Below are positions 23,081 to 33,997 of a stretch of DNA of 64,000 nucleotides, piece by piece. The position numbers and the translations under genes were made by a program. Location of the stretch: the NCBI GenBank assembly GCA_947311845.1, contig CAMZMU010000034.1:82948079-83012078 (forward strand), written 5' to 3'. The stretch is from Poa pratensis. Taxonomy: Eukaryota; Streptophyta; Magnoliopsida; Poales; Poaceae. How positions within the stretch are numbered: the stretch's first letter is position 1; the number at the start of each line of letters is the position of its first letter. The notes beneath the pieces are model-generated. The model was not told where the DNA came from. It searched no databases and worked only from the letters and a program-made list of their open reading frames with translations.

Positions 23081-25234
23081 TCTCTACTATATAATATGAG
23101 AAACCGTGGCGGTCGTACGTCGTGGCCATTTTACACAAACCCCCTTCACAAATCCAGAATTCAACCCGCAGTCCTTTCTCTAAGTCTCCGAAACGTTATT
23201 TTTCCTCTGTTCACATTTACCCAGGGCGTCGTTCTCCTCTGTTCCTCACGCGGAACTCCGCCGCCGCCGCGCGATAAGTGGAGCCTGTCCACGGCGGGGC
23301 CGCCGTCGATCAGAGGCGAGAGGCGAGGCGGGAGGTGGCCGGTGCCGCGAGGTGTGAGCCCCGGGGCGGCGCGGTCGGACACCGGAGCGCGGCGCGGTGG
23401 GAGCCCTGGGCCGGCGTCGCGCGCAGGAGGACGCCGGTGGCGCGGACGGCGTGCTCCGCCAGCTCTGGGCGCTCCCCAGCTGCGACCTGCGAGCACCTCT
23501 TGCAGCGTCCCGGGCTGACGGCGTTCCGGCAGCCGGCGACGGGGATGGTGTGCTCCGCGAGGTCCGGGCGCTGCTCCCGGCTGCGACCACCTCCCACAAC
23601 GTCCCCCCGAGCTTGGTGCTGAATCCCGGGCGGCCATCGGCAACGGGAGTGAACTGGGAGAGATGAAATTTGGGGAGAGATGGGGAGAGAGCTGCTGCTG
23701 ACTGTAGTATGTACTGTACGGCTTCTTCCTTTGCTTGGTTTGACTTTTGAGCGTGGGTGCATCGGGAGAGATACTACTGTACTGATGTGTGACTCACTCC
23801 TCAATCCCCATCGCCGGCGGCGGTCTGAGAAGGAGAGGATCGGTGGAGGCAGGAGCTTGACCTGCTCGTCCTTCATTTGGCGTGCTGAGGCTGGAGCTTT
23901 GGTGCTGATTGGGCGAGGCAATGGATGTGGAGCTACCGGTGGTGGTCCTCGATCTAGAACAGAGATGAATTCTTCATTTGGAGAAATTGTTCTGTCCAGG
24001 AAGGTTTCCGGCGATGGTTATGTTTGATTGGTGTTGTTCCACGCCTCAGCTCTGCTTTCGTGTGGGAGGATTGAGAAAACATTGATACTCTGGTACAGTG
24101 GTACCGCTTGTTTGTAAAAGAGAGCTGCGGGAGCGGAGAGACTGAGAGATGATACTACTCATTAGCATGTGCGGTGCTGCTTGTTCTAGAGCGGACATTT
24201 GAGAGCGAAGAGATGCCATTTTGTTCAGAGCACACCGTTCGTGTAGTTCTGGTATTGAGTTCAGAGAGGGTAGAGCTAAGTTGCAAGATCTGTTTTGGGA
24301 ATTAAATCATGCATCACGGTGGCAGCTCAACCAGTACATTTGGAAGTTGACAGCAGTCGGTGAATTCAAAACATAAGTGAAAAGCAATTCGTCAGGTTCC
24401 AAAGTAGGGCAGAGTTACCAAGATGAACAGGTCAAGAAATTCAGTCGCGCATGAATTAGCATTGCTAGGCCGTTGTGCTGGTACCGTGTGTGTGTGTGTG
24501 TTTGGAGTCTTTTCCTCCTGATGTGGAGTTGTGGACTACAAATGAAAAGGGGTAGGTTTTCTATACTGTGATGTTCCATTGACCAACTTTACTCACTGAA
24601 AGTTGGTGTGCTACTCTTTGAATATAACTGGAACTGTGTGAATTAATTCTTTCATCACCGGTACTTGCACGGTCCACCATCAGAGATGCACGTTATGAAA
24701 ATGTTATTTGTGTGTCTGGTTGATATAGGATTTCTCTCGCCCGTTGCAATGCACGGGCATTGTGTAGTGGACGGCTGTGCCCTGCGATGAATGTGTATCA
24801 GAAATTCAAAAACTCTTGTTCTTTGTTGTAATTAAATTTGTCAAAGCTTTTTACCATACATTCAGAATATGCATCTAGCTAATTAGATCTTTTCTTTGCT
24901 TTTGGTGTTGATACAAGCATGATTCACTCCCGATTGGATGCACATAAAAGCTAACGAAGATATATATAGCTGAAAAATTGGTTAAAATCCCTGTGCTACT
25001 TTGTTATTTGTTACTTGTAACTGAACTGCCTTGAATTAACTTGCTTCTTTTCCTATAGATTTTTTTGTCTGCACTAATTTATATAGATGAAAATTAGTTA
25101 CCCCTCTTTGATATTCCTAACTCCTAAGCAGGAGATGTTTATGGAAATTTTGGGTTTGAATTCTCCGAGTTTAGTTCAAAGCTAATATGTTAGATTTATT
25201 TTAAACCCGTTGCAACGAACGGGCATTTTGCTAG
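23081..25234 (+). mobile_element. Helitron H1 with GC-rich cargo
   Basis: The 5' end TCTCTACTATATAATATGAG follows a host A (23,080). The 3' end is the hairpin CCCGTTGCAACGAACGGG (25,206-25,223) plus CTAG (25,231-25,234), followed by a host T. The 5' block shares CGTCGTACGTCG and AACCCGCAGTCC with H0 and H2. There is no Rep/helicase frame. 23,270-24,020 is very GC-rich, with overlapping open frames on both strands and no recognisable domain, probably old captured sequence. A second, degenerate 3' end lies inside at 24,740-24,766. Confidence 0.82.
24740..24766 (+). other. degenerate internal Helitron 3' end
   Basis: CCCGTTGCAATGCACGGG forms the same hairpin as the real terminus. It is followed by CATTGTGTAGTGG instead of CATTTTGCTAGT, so the CTAG is lost. 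It lies 468 bases before the functional-looking end at 25,234. Confidence 0.7.
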
Positions 25235-25256
25235 TATGAAAATATGAATGATAACA

Positions 25257-26840
25257 GTTGTTTTTTAATGGAATCATCGAGAGAATCTTCTTCCTCAGCA
25301 TGCTCTTTGCACTCGACATCAGCGAGGAGCCCTCTGTTGAGAGGCCAACAAGGAGCTCAACAAGCTTGAAGGTACTCCAGATAAATGCTAGATCCAGAAA
25401 CGAGAACACCAGTCCTGGAGACACCATGCGGGGCTCCATCAGCCGGTACTCCCTGAGCTGGCTGTAAGGACCTCGACGAAGGAGGCGAGAATGAGTTGCA
25501 CAAAGATTCGCCAAGGCCATTGCCTATTTCCAAATTAAAAGATGGAACTTATGTGATCGGGGTAGACAGGAGTACAGCGGTTCCAGCATATGGCCGCAAA
25601 TGCGGCAGACCACCGCGCTTCTCATGTGATGATCGACAACTCCTGTGGTCGGTTGAAGCTCAGGGGAGCAAGAAGCCTTCAGCAAAGTCCAGGGAGCTCC
25701 CTAGGATGTCCTTTGGACAGTACGAAAGAGTATATGCATCCAGGTTCACGTCCAAAGAACGTTGCTTACAAAAGAACCGATGACAATCTCATGGATCTTT
25801 GAAGCCCCAATATTCCCCGAGCCATCGGCGGGCTAGCAGCGTCGTTGCCAAACTCATGGAATTGGAAGAAAGTCCTGGTGTCAACGAGCCTGCAAGATCG
25901 CCAAGAAAAGTTCATGACGCACAAAATGACTGCCAGTCACAATCCCTCAGGATGGTGTAGCCAGATCCCAGTGCATCTCAACTGAAGAAGCATTCCCCAG
26001 TATTGAAAAGCAAGCCTTCTTCAAGAACTCTCCTGAAGCTGCCCCTTCGAGGCAGCAGGAGAGAGGTACAACAGGATATAAGGCTGAAGAGAAGCCGCAG
26101 AGTGCATCCTCTATGCCGACATACAAATAAGGCTCAGAGGTCTTAACCTGTCTGAATGCAATAAGGATTTGAGGGCTCTCAGGATACTGGGAGCATTGCA
26201 CACAGAGGACACCCCGCGCAGAGTGAAACTGATGGCAGCTTTGTGCCCATTCAGAAAGCAGAAGCTGAACTGACAGCTAACTCTGAAAATTTTCAATCTC
26301 CCATTGTGATCATGAAGCAAGCAAGAAGCATAACAAAACCTGATGCTTCCCTTTGTTTCGATGCTCCCCTTTCTGGGCCAAAAGGCTTTGGTAAACTGCG
26401 GCACGACGTGCCAAATTTTATCAGAAAAAGTGAGAAATCGACAGGAAGATCCATTCTGATCATTCCAGGGGCAAGGAACCTGTAAAAGGCACAATCTCAC
26501 CCAGGCATTCCAGCTCATTGATCCCCAGAGTGGTGCTGAGGAAGGCTGACCTGAAAGGACGCCTCACCCGCTGGTTCCTCTAGTGTCTCCAAGCAAGTAA
26601 TCGAATGAAGCACTGTCACCAAGCTCTGGTTGTCTCAATTCATTCGATTGTGATAAGGCAAGAAAGCTAATAGTTGAACAGGCAGACAAAGATCAAGGCC
26701 TGTACATTCAAAAAACGTCTGCAGTCGTGATGAAGTGTTGCGGATTTCAGAAAGCAAAATCAGCTTGGCAAAGCATGTTGATCTTGGTGTAATTTGTTAT
26801 CCAAATCCAATGAAGGCCAAATATGTGCCACCTCAACAAT
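25257..26840 (+). pseudogene. LONGIFOLIA/TRM-like pseudogene
   Basis: Pieces of a LONGIFOLIA-type protein (plant TRM family, microtubule-linked control of cell elongation) appear in order but in changing frames. These are a Ser-rich ESSRESSSSACS stretch at about 25,270, HKDSPRPLPISKLKDGTY and PPRFSCDDRQLL to about 25,740, the hallmark SSVVAKLMELEE at about 25,830, then ARLRGLNLSECNKDLRALRI at about 26,125 and SPIVIMKQARS at about 26,300. Several frameshifts and stops (near 25,455, 25,800, 25,955 and 26,485) rule out a full protein. Family identity rests on motif recognition. Confidence 0.7.
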
Positions 26841-28122
26841 GAAGGAGCGGAATGGTCTATAGCTTAGCATTTGTTTATTCATCGTATTCTTATTCTCAAC
26901 TAAGATCTACAGGAATATACTTCGTCCCAAAATGCACATGCATGTACGTTCTCAGACTTTCTTCAAACATAGGCCATGGTGCAAAGTGTAATATTAATGT
27001 GCCAGAACTGGGGCAAAGTGAAAGGCCATGCAATATCTGGTGCAAAGCGGAAACCATATGAATCCATATGGTGTAAAGTGTTGAGATTTCACTCTATTCC
27101 TGTTTAAAGCAATGCTAAAACACTAGATCGTTGAATATCAAGTGCAATCAAAATTACCCAGACACTTTGTTTTGTAAGGCCAGTGATGCTATATGACAGG
27201 ACTTTGTGTTGACAACTTGACACTATTGGAGAACGAAACGTTGTACACCCTATCTTACCCCTCTTATCCCCAAATCAAGATTCATGTAAATTGTTTTTCC
27301 AACAGAACAGAAGTCAGTATGTGTTGCTAGGCGGTGTAAAGCACGAAAATATTTAGCTGCTATTCCGACTTACTGTTTGCAATTGATAATAAACCAATGT
27401 ATAATCCCTTAATCGCATAAATTATTAGAAAATACAGCAGCAAAACAAGCCAACATACTTTGCTACAGGAAATAAAACCAAGTTTAGCTGTTAGTGCTTG
27501 AAATCCAACTCGGTATAATACTTAATTAACAGAAAGTTGGCTGTTTATTGTACTGTTAAATTCACTCACCAAATTGTTGTATTTGCGAGATTGTGCAAGT
27601 TATCTATAGATTAGGAATCCCAAACGGTGGAAGTTTAACAAACAGATGCATATGTCCCTCCAGTAATTATGTGACAGATGATGCCTCCTGCCCCATTTGG
27701 CAATTTTGAAGGTAAAATAATTAACAAAAGGATAACAACAAAGTAGTAGCCATATATGCTCTCGAGTACCGACAAAAGATATTCCGCTGTTCTCTACAAT
27801 TCATTCATCACAATAGATGAGACCACTATAGTTCAACACACTGATATCTGAATAAGGACCGAATAGTGATGAAAAGAAGGCCGAACTGAAAATCGAAAAC
27901 TGAATCAACCGAGAATAACTTTCAATTCGGTTCTTGGTTTAGAGTGCCGACCCCTATCCAATAGTCTGACAAAAGGTACACAAAAAATAATAACCCAGAG
28001 TGACCACCCACCGGTTCAAGTGAGAACATAAGCTGCTCTAGGAAACTAACTAGCAAGCTACTAATTTAACTTAAGAACTACATTATCTTGCGAACGGGCT
28101 TCGCTCAGGATGAGCTGCTCTT
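26841..28122. other. intergenic region between two convergent gene ends
   Basis: This is AT-rich and non-coding. Its right part should hold the 3' UTR of the minus-strand MATH-BTB gene. No terminal repeats or RNA genes were found. Confidence 0.5.
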
Positions 28123-29208
28123 CTATACTCTGCGCAACCTACTTACCTTCTCTAACACATCTATTAAGACAGAAGGGCAAGTTCTTTTGAGATTCGTGTA
28201 ACCTGGGGCTGCCATCAGAGCATTCATCTCATCCATAGAGGAAATAAACTCGATGCACACATCCTTAAGCTTTTCACAGTTATGATGATCAGCTAAAGCC
28301 AATGTAGTTGCAACAGTCTGCATGGAAAGGTTTTTCCCGAGGATGCTTTGGCATATCAACTTGAGCCTATCAATGGCATATCTATCTGCAGCCACAAGTA
28401 AATGCCGGATCATCTCATTGTAATCATCATCACCAATATCATCCACATTAGGCAATGAATCGGTATATATGAAATGAAGCAAGGCCTTGAAAGCAGCAGG
28501 CAGCATGTCTTCAACCATAATGCACTGTGCATTTCTCTCCTTCATCTCTCCATAGAGCTCTGCCTCGAAGACAGGTGACCGTGCAGCAAGTATGATCTTG
28601 TGTGCGGCAAAAGTCTCGTCCCCAACGCTGAAAGTCACGTCGGCTCCCTTCTCTGCCAACAACAACTTGCCCAAATGCTGTGATAAGTTTGGGGGCGACA
28701 CATTGATTTCAGAGTTCCCTTTGGTTTTTACTACCCGCGATTTTTTAATGACGGTGAGTACACATTCAATCGTCAGACTATCATCCTTAATGTAGCCTGA
28801 TCTTTCCTGCTCCAGCTGGCTTCTTTCAATGGACCCTCCATTCTGTGGGGTAAACCAGTAACCATTCCTGAATATTGACGGGACTGCTTGAGACCAAATA
28901 CTATTTGGCAACCCAGTATCCTGGTTAACCAATCTCAGTTCACAGGATGCCCGCGCCGCCTCCTGCAGGTTCTTGCTAGAGAGATCGAGGCAGACAGACA
29001 CGCAAACGCGATTAGCGCATGATTCGTTGGCTCCGTCGGGGTAGAAGAGGATAATCCAGTCGTAGCCGCCGACGGTGAAGCTGGCGGACCGGACGAACTT
29101 GCCGACACCCAAGCCCTTCTTGAGGCTGTACCCGACGATCTCAAAGACGTGTGTTCCCTTTGCCTTCTCCGTGGTACACCTCGACGCGGACTTGGTTTCG
29201 AGTTCCAT
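28123..29208 (-). CDS. MATH-BTB protein (BPM/MBTB type), CUL3 adaptor
   Basis: This is an intact single-exon frame of 361 codons. ATG at 29,206-29,208 is chosen because the frame further upstream opens only at TTG; the stop is TAG at 28,123-28,125. A MATH domain spans about residues 18-155 (THVFEIVGYSLKKGLGVGKF, GGYDWIILFYPDG). A BTB/POZ domain spans about 180-296 (GADVTFSVGDETFAAHKIIL, ARSPVFEAELYG), with a C-terminal helical extension typical of plant BPM proteins. Such proteins bind substrates through MATH and CUL3 through BTB in ubiquitin ligases, and the family is greatly expanded in grasses. Length and domain order are normal. It appears to be a working gene. Confidence 0.93.
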   Translation of the reverse strand: MELETKSASRCTTEKAKGTHVFEIVGYSLKKGLGVGKFVRSASFTVGGYDWIILFYPDGANESCANRVCVSVCLDLSSKNLQEAARASCELRLVNQDTGLPNSIWSQAVPSIFRNGYWFTPQNGGSIERSQLEQERSGYIKDDSLTIECVLTVIKKSRVVKTKGNSEINVSPPNLSQHLGKLLLAEKGADVTFSVGDETFAAHKIILAARSPVFEAELYGEMKERNAQCIMVEDMLPAAFKALLHFIYTDSLPNVDDIGDDDYNEMIRHLLVAADRYAIDRLKLICQSILGKNLSMQTVATTLALADHHNCEKLKDVCIEFISSMDEMNALMAAPGYTNLKRTCPSVLIDVLEKVSRLRRV

Positions 29209-29500
29209 CAGCCCTGCAACCAAGAGCAGATGATGCGGATCTAAGCATACGAGATAAAACTAGACAGCTTTTTCGAGGACGAGAGGAGTTGGAGAAGAAG
29301 CGAGAGGTGGAGTGGAGAACCTTGGAAAGTTGGCAGAGGGGAGAAGGTAAGCGTCGGCGGCGGCGGCGGCCAAATGGTGAGGAGCAGCTGAGCCAGCACG
29401 GCGAGGAGGGACTAGGGAGCTCGTATATCTTGCATCGGAAGGCCCAGAAAGGCAAAACGAAAAGCCCATTTAAATTACAACGGTGAGTTCCTGTGTATGC
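29209..29500 (-). promoter_or_regulatory. 5' UTR and proximal promoter of the MATH-BTB gene
   Basis: This is purine/pyrimidine-biased, GC-rich sequence with a (GGC)n-like run at about 29,355-29,370. Such tracts are common just upstream of grass start codons. No clear TATA box was identified. A 5' UTR intron is possible but not demonstrated. Confidence 0.35.
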
Positions 29501-29519
29501 CTGCACGCATTCTCGTTCC

Positions 29520-30120
29520 ATTAATTTGGTGCCGTGATGCTAAAAAAAGCAATATTGGTGTCGTTTCTTCATTCTTCTTGTTTTTTTCTTGAAAATTTGG
29601 CCTCGCTCATATAGTTTTAAAAAATATACACATATCGTTTCTTCGTGTAGTTAATTCATTCCTCAATTTTTAAAACATATACACGATTCAAGACAATGTT
29701 CACGATATTCAAGGTTCAAATAAATGTTCACGGTTCAAAAATTAATGTTAATATATTTTTGAAATGGTTCACGAAAAAAATAGTTCACGATAATAAAATT
29801 ATTCATGTATTTTACTGGAATTAAAAAGTGTTCACCTACAATAAAAATGGTTCACAATAAATTAAAAAGTTTTCGCCAATAATTAAAATGGTTCACAATA
29901 AATTAAAAAGTGTTCACATCTAAATAAAAAAATAGTTCATAGTAACAATGGTCACGATAAAAAAGTATTCATGCATTTCCGGAAAAGGGGAAAAGAAAAA
30001 ATAAAATGATGAAAATAAAAAATAAAACTCAGAAAAATAAAAAAATAAACATGGAAAGGAAACATGAAATAGAATCAGGAAAATAAGAAACGAAGAAAAA
30101 AGAATGAATCTAAAGAAGCT
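29520..30120. repeat. AT-rich low-complexity region with a repeated TTCAC motif
   Basis: Variants of GGTTCACAATAAATTAAAAAG recur between about 29,700 and 29,950, ending in an A-rich purine stretch to about 30,110. No coding potential was seen. Confidence 0.55.
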
Positions 30121-30150
30121 GGGTCGGCCCACGCGACATTTCCCTATGAG

Positions 30151-30194
30151 CGATAGATAGTGCTGGCGGGCGATAGATAGTGCTGGCGGGCGAG
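30151..30194. repeat. 20-bp perfect tandem duplication
   Basis: GCGATAGATAGTGCTGGCGG occurs twice head to tail, a recent small duplication in otherwise unique sequence. Confidence 0.8.
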
Positions 30195-30219
30195 GACACT
30201 TTTGGACTTCCATGTTAGG

Positions 30220-31000
30220 TCTTGGGGAAGCTTTCTTAAGTGCCCTGGTGGTGGCCTGTGGACCTGTGGGTGAAAAAAAATCATAATGTTGCTCGAAATT
30301 TGTTTGAAATTTAAGAAAACGGTCTTATTAAATTGTCGACATCAACCGGCAATTGCAACTTTCTCTGAAGTGTCACTTTTTCGGATGACTGAAATTAAGA
30401 AAACCTCAGACGTTCGAGATTTAACAAAGCATTTCTTAAAATTTCAAACAGTTTAGGGAATGAGTTGTTTCGACCCCGGAGGATCGACCCAACGACCATG
30501 TTGGCAATAGTCCACCTCCACAATGATAATGAGTTAGAATTGTAAAACATTTGTTGTTTTTTGTTAGTGAGGTAACGAGTAACGACACTACCCTCAAAGA
30601 GTAGTTGGTAGAGACGAAGTTAACAAAAATGAGCACTATTAAAATAGGCTGTAATGATCGAAACACAACCACTTTGGGTTGTTTATAAAACTGAATGTCC
30701 TTTAAACAAAAACATGTTTCTGCACTTTTTTGGTACGGAAACAACGCATTCGCCATGTATATGAAAGGTATTACTTCTTCAAGATACGTTTCAATCAAGA
30801 AGAAGAGATAACTGTTTGGGTGTCCTTTTTTTTGGTATATGATGTCAAATTATAACGTTCAATAAAGATTCGTTTCAATCTAAGCTAGAATATTTTTTCT
30901 TAATCATCTTTATTTGAATTATTGTGTGGCTATAAACGTGATTTTTCTTGTGTATTATATTTGCATGTGTTGCCAAAAGAAAAGAATTTGAAGAGTTACG
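30220..31000. other. non-coding intergenic sequence
   Basis: Only short chance ORFs; no repeats, RNA genes or gene fragments were recognised. Confidence 0.45.
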
Positions 31001-31118
31001 TCAACTATACCTGGCCAAATCTCGGTCCAAGATAGGATTCGGGCCGGACAGAAAAAAAAGCCCGGTGATGCTAAAAATTTAGGCTCGAGCCTGACCCAAC
31101 CGTTGGTCCACATAAATC

Positions 31119-31467
31119 AGGCCGAATCCAAAAAAGCCCGACCCGATCCGGTCTTAAATTACATTTTTGTTAAACCCGGCCCGACCCGATGTTTGGGTTC
31201 AGAATTTAGGCCTGACTTACGGCTCGATGTGTAAGTCTGGCGCGGATTTTCGGGCTGGGACGGGTTGGGCCGTCTGGGCCGGGCTGCCATGCCGAATCCA
31301 AAAAGCTCGACCCGATCCAGTCTTAAATTGCATTTTTCTTAAACCCGGCCTGACCCGATGTTTGGGCTCTGAATTTAGGCCTGGGTATGGCTATGGCCCG
31401 ATGTGTAAGTCTGGCGCGTGATTTTTGGGCTTGGACGGGTTGGGCCATCCGGGCCTGGCTGCCCATG
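31119..31467. repeat. two-copy tandem repeat of about 170-175 bp
   Basis: Copy 1 (about 31,119-31,288) and copy 2 (about 31,289-31,467) share GCCGAATCCAAAAA, CGACCCGATCC, TTAAACCCGGCC and GATGTGTAAGTCTGGCGCG in the same order, with roughly 10-15% difference by eye. The unit is non-coding, and GC-rich blocks alternate with AT-rich ones. Confidence 0.8.
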
Positions 31468-31533
31468 GCCAAGTCTAAGGTACCGCAACACACTGTCATT
31501 TAACTAGTTTCTCTAGCGATGGACAGCAAGGTA

Positions 31534-31694
31534 CTCCCTCCGTTCACATATATAAGACGTTTTAGATAGTGTACATATTGACTAGGTGCAAACCAAAAAG
31601 AGTGAACATACACACTAAGATGTGTCTAGATACATGTAGATGTAAATGAATGTGTCAAAAGCCTAAAACGTCTTATATATATGAAAGGAGGGAG
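31534..31694. mobile_element. intact Stowaway MITE
   Basis: It is 161 bp with TA target duplications (31,532-31,533 and 31,695-31,696). The ends are CTCCCTCCGTTCACATATAT and ATATATGAAAGGAGGGAG. The inner stem TAAGACGTTTTAG/CTAAAACGTCTTA pairs across the element. Confidence 0.93.
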
Positions 31695-31699
31695 TAACT

Positions 31700-32725
31700 A
31701 CTTGTAGGCGTACTACAAGCCAACGTGTGATTTTTGAATGAGAGCTGCGTGTGGTTTGGCCAACATAAGCAGTTTAACGTTTCTTAGAATCCCAGATTTA
31801 CCTAGTTAAAAAACACAATCCACGAAATGTCATAATACAGAGGCGACAAGAATCTAGATTCCTCGGGGTCATTTGCTTTTAGGCCACGGTCATTACCGCG
31901 GAAAGGCGCTTTACTCGAATACTCGTCCATCAAACGACCGAAAGAGGAGAAAGACAACGGCAGGTTGGATCTGTATAATCTATACCATCTCGGCGAAAAG
32001 TCGGGAATGAGATTCCCACCCAGTCATCTCTCTTTAAATTCTTTCTTCCAGCGTTTCCACGTTGTTCACTAAGTTCGATTAGTTAACTGGTTGCAAAATG
32101 AAAAGCTGGCATCGATCGGTGTTAACATATTGTACTTTGGTTAGTCAGTGAAAAGCTAGGCAAGGATTCGTTTCTTAAAAGACTCGAGTGTATGTTCGGA
32201 ACGCGGATTAACTCCACTTTGTTTTAGCCTGACCCTGAGTTGGACGAGGATTTTTTTTTTTTTGAAATGTTGGACGAGGATCTTTTGTAGAAGTAGAATT
32301 GTTTTGCAATTCTCATAAGAAATTCCCTCGTTGGGTATATAGTCAAAAGTGATAGTATTAAGCACATGGGCATGTCTCGTGGGGCAAAGTTGATATATTG
32401 ATACTCCAATTTAGAGTACTATTTCGTAAGTTCAGAGACCAGTGTCAACTAAAAGGACTGAAATAATTTGATGGTTGCAAATGTAATACTACTAGAACTG
32501 TTCTTTATTTATATATCACAACAACAGTTTACTGCAGTACGTTCTTACATATCCAATGCTATCGATAATAGAGGTTCTTCAGACAGCCAAGACGTACAAG
32601 CGACAGTCCAGACAACAAAATCCTGCTCGACCTGGCCACAACTTTGCTGCTCCAGCAGTGAAGCCGTCAGATCAAATGCAGGTTCGGCGTGCCAGGCTAG
32701 CTGCAACGATCGGGTCCGACAGAGC
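31700..32725. other. intergenic region downstream of the small membrane-protein gene
   Basis: This is non-coding. It holds a 17-nt insertion with target duplication (32,239-32,281). 32,480-32,725 probably contains the 3' UTR of the gene at 32,726-33,244. Confidence 0.5.
32239..32281 (-). mobile_element. minimal poly-A retro-insertion with target duplication
   Basis: GTTGGACGAGGAT occurs at 32,239-32,251 and again at 32,269-32,281, enclosing twelve T and GAAAT. Read on the minus strand this is ATTTC plus a poly-A tail. It has the structure of a LINE-machinery insertion truncated to almost nothing but its tail. Confidence 0.65.
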
Positions 32726-33244
32726 TCAGCGGCGGTGGCGGTGGCGGTGACGGCTGACGACGGGGAACCACAAGTCCTGGAAGCACGACTGGTAGGAGAC
32801 GAGCAGAAGCACGAGCGCCAGCGCCAGCGCTACGCCCCACGGTGACGACCCGGCGCCGTCCCGCCGCTGCTGCTGCTCGTACCAGGGCGGGTGCTCCCCC
32901 GACGACACCAGCGGCGGGGCCACGAGCAGCGACGATGATGTGGGCGAGGACCGCCAACGCCGCCCCGTCGCGGTCCAGTACTGCGCCACGAGCAGGAGGA
33001 CGAGCGGGGACAGCACGACAGCGACCCGGAGCTGGTCGAACAGGCCCTCCACCGCCGACTCGAAGCTCGAGTAGAGCGTCGCGGCGCCCAGGAGCGACGC
33101 CGTGGCCAGGAAGAGGCAGAGGTGCAGCGACGTCGCCGCGGACGACGCCGGCTGCTGCTGCCGCGAGAACGGGTAGCCGTTGCCGTATCCGTACGCGGCG
33201 CCGTAGCGGTCGCCGTAGTAGTAGCCCGCGCCGCCGCTCGCCAT
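32726..33244 (-). CDS. small plant membrane protein, three predicted helices
   Basis: This is an intact frame of 172 codons with ATG at 33,242-33,244 and TGA at 32,726-32,728. The N-terminus is Gly/Tyr-rich (YYYGDRYGAAYGYGNGYPF). Hydrophobic segments lie at about residues 37-59, 72-90 and 134-151, and the basic tail ends RHRHRHRR. The motifs LRVAVVLSPLVLLLVAQYW and SPWGVALALALVLLLVSYQS recall an uncharacterised family of short plant membrane proteins; no function is known to me. A TATA box lies about 127 bp upstream, supporting expression. The frame is very GC-rich, usual for intronless grass genes. Confidence 0.85.
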   Translation of the reverse strand: MASGGAGYYYGDRYGAAYGYGNGYPFSRQQQPASSAATSLHLCLFLATASLLGAATLYSSFESAVEGLFDQLRVAVVLSPLVLLLVAQYWTATGRRWRSSPTSSSLLVAPPLVSSGEHPPWYEQQQRRDGAGSSPWGVALALALVLLLVSYQSCFQDLWFPVVSRHRHRHRR

Positions 33245-33370
33245 GCTGCTCGATCGTGTCGCGTCACATCAACTCTCAAGAAACCCCGCGTGCTTCTCGG
33301 CCTACGCCTCAGCTCCTCTGTTCTTGCTGTCGATCCGTGACACGTACGGGGAGGGGTGAATGGAGGAGGT

Positions 33371-33377
33371 TTATATA
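33371..33377 (-). promoter_or_regulatory. TATA box of the small membrane-protein gene
   Basis: TTATATA on the plus strand reads TATATAA on the minus strand, about 127 bp before the ATG. That fits a short 5' UTR of roughly 95-100 nt. Confidence 0.7.
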
Positions 33378-33379
33378 GG

Positions 33380-33986
33380 CGGGAGAAGGGAATAACGACG
33401 AGACGGGAAAGCGAGGGAGAGGGACACTTGCCCACTGAGCTATGCTTTACTTGGCGCGAGGGGATTCCGGCGTTGCACCGATGCCTTCACGAGGGGGTGA
33501 AGGCGAACCGCGCCGCCACGTACGCGTGCCGTGCACCGCCGCCGTCGACCGGTCTGCTGGCCGACGTTGGATGGGATGGAGTGGAATGGAGGAGTCAGGA
33601 TGGGATGGAAAGTGTCCGTGGCCACGTCGGCGTCGATGAGATGGACGTCCTCGCTTTTGAGATCTTCATGCAACGTCGATGGCGGAGGAGGGATATACGT
33701 GGATCGATCGATTTTTGCACGATCTTTGCCGTGCATATTCTCGAAGATATTTGCTTGTTTGTTTCGACTTTTTGAACCAGTATTTGTGATGAGAAGGAAT
33801 CTAGGAGTAGACAGGCACGTCTTTGTTTACGCAACACCGAAAGCAGAGAGAGCATCCATCTGTTGGTACCCACAAACACACACACCAGAAAGATCGGCAG
33901 ACAGCTCTAGTATGACCACGGCTTGGTTAGTCGGAAGATTCCAGTTCTTTTCATTCTCTACGACGGATTCCAGGTTAAAAAAAACA
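33380..33986. other. upstream region of the membrane-protein gene
   Basis: No gene was recognised. Open frames here are short, overlap on both strands and show no domain. They probably reflect promoter and intergenic GC-rich sequence. Confidence 0.45.
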
Positions 33987-33997
33987 GTTTATACCGA

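Noticed and set aside
23161..23921. Several long overlapping GC-rich ORFs on both strands as genes
   Set aside because: They lie inside Helitron H1, overlap in up to four frames, have no domain and are explained by extreme GC content.
24488..24502. GT dinucleotide microsatellite in Helitron H1
   Set aside because: It is real but short and ordinary; it explains nothing further.
29141..29521. 126-codon minus-strand ORF upstream of the MATH-BTB gene
   Set aside because: It overlaps the 5' UTR and the start of the real CDS in another frame; the composition is repeat-like.
32842..33435. Arg/Ala-rich ORFs opposite and out of frame with 32,726-33,244
   Set aside because: They are shadows of the GC-rich membrane-protein gene; only the minus-strand frame has coherent hydrophobic helices, a TATA box and a sensible start.
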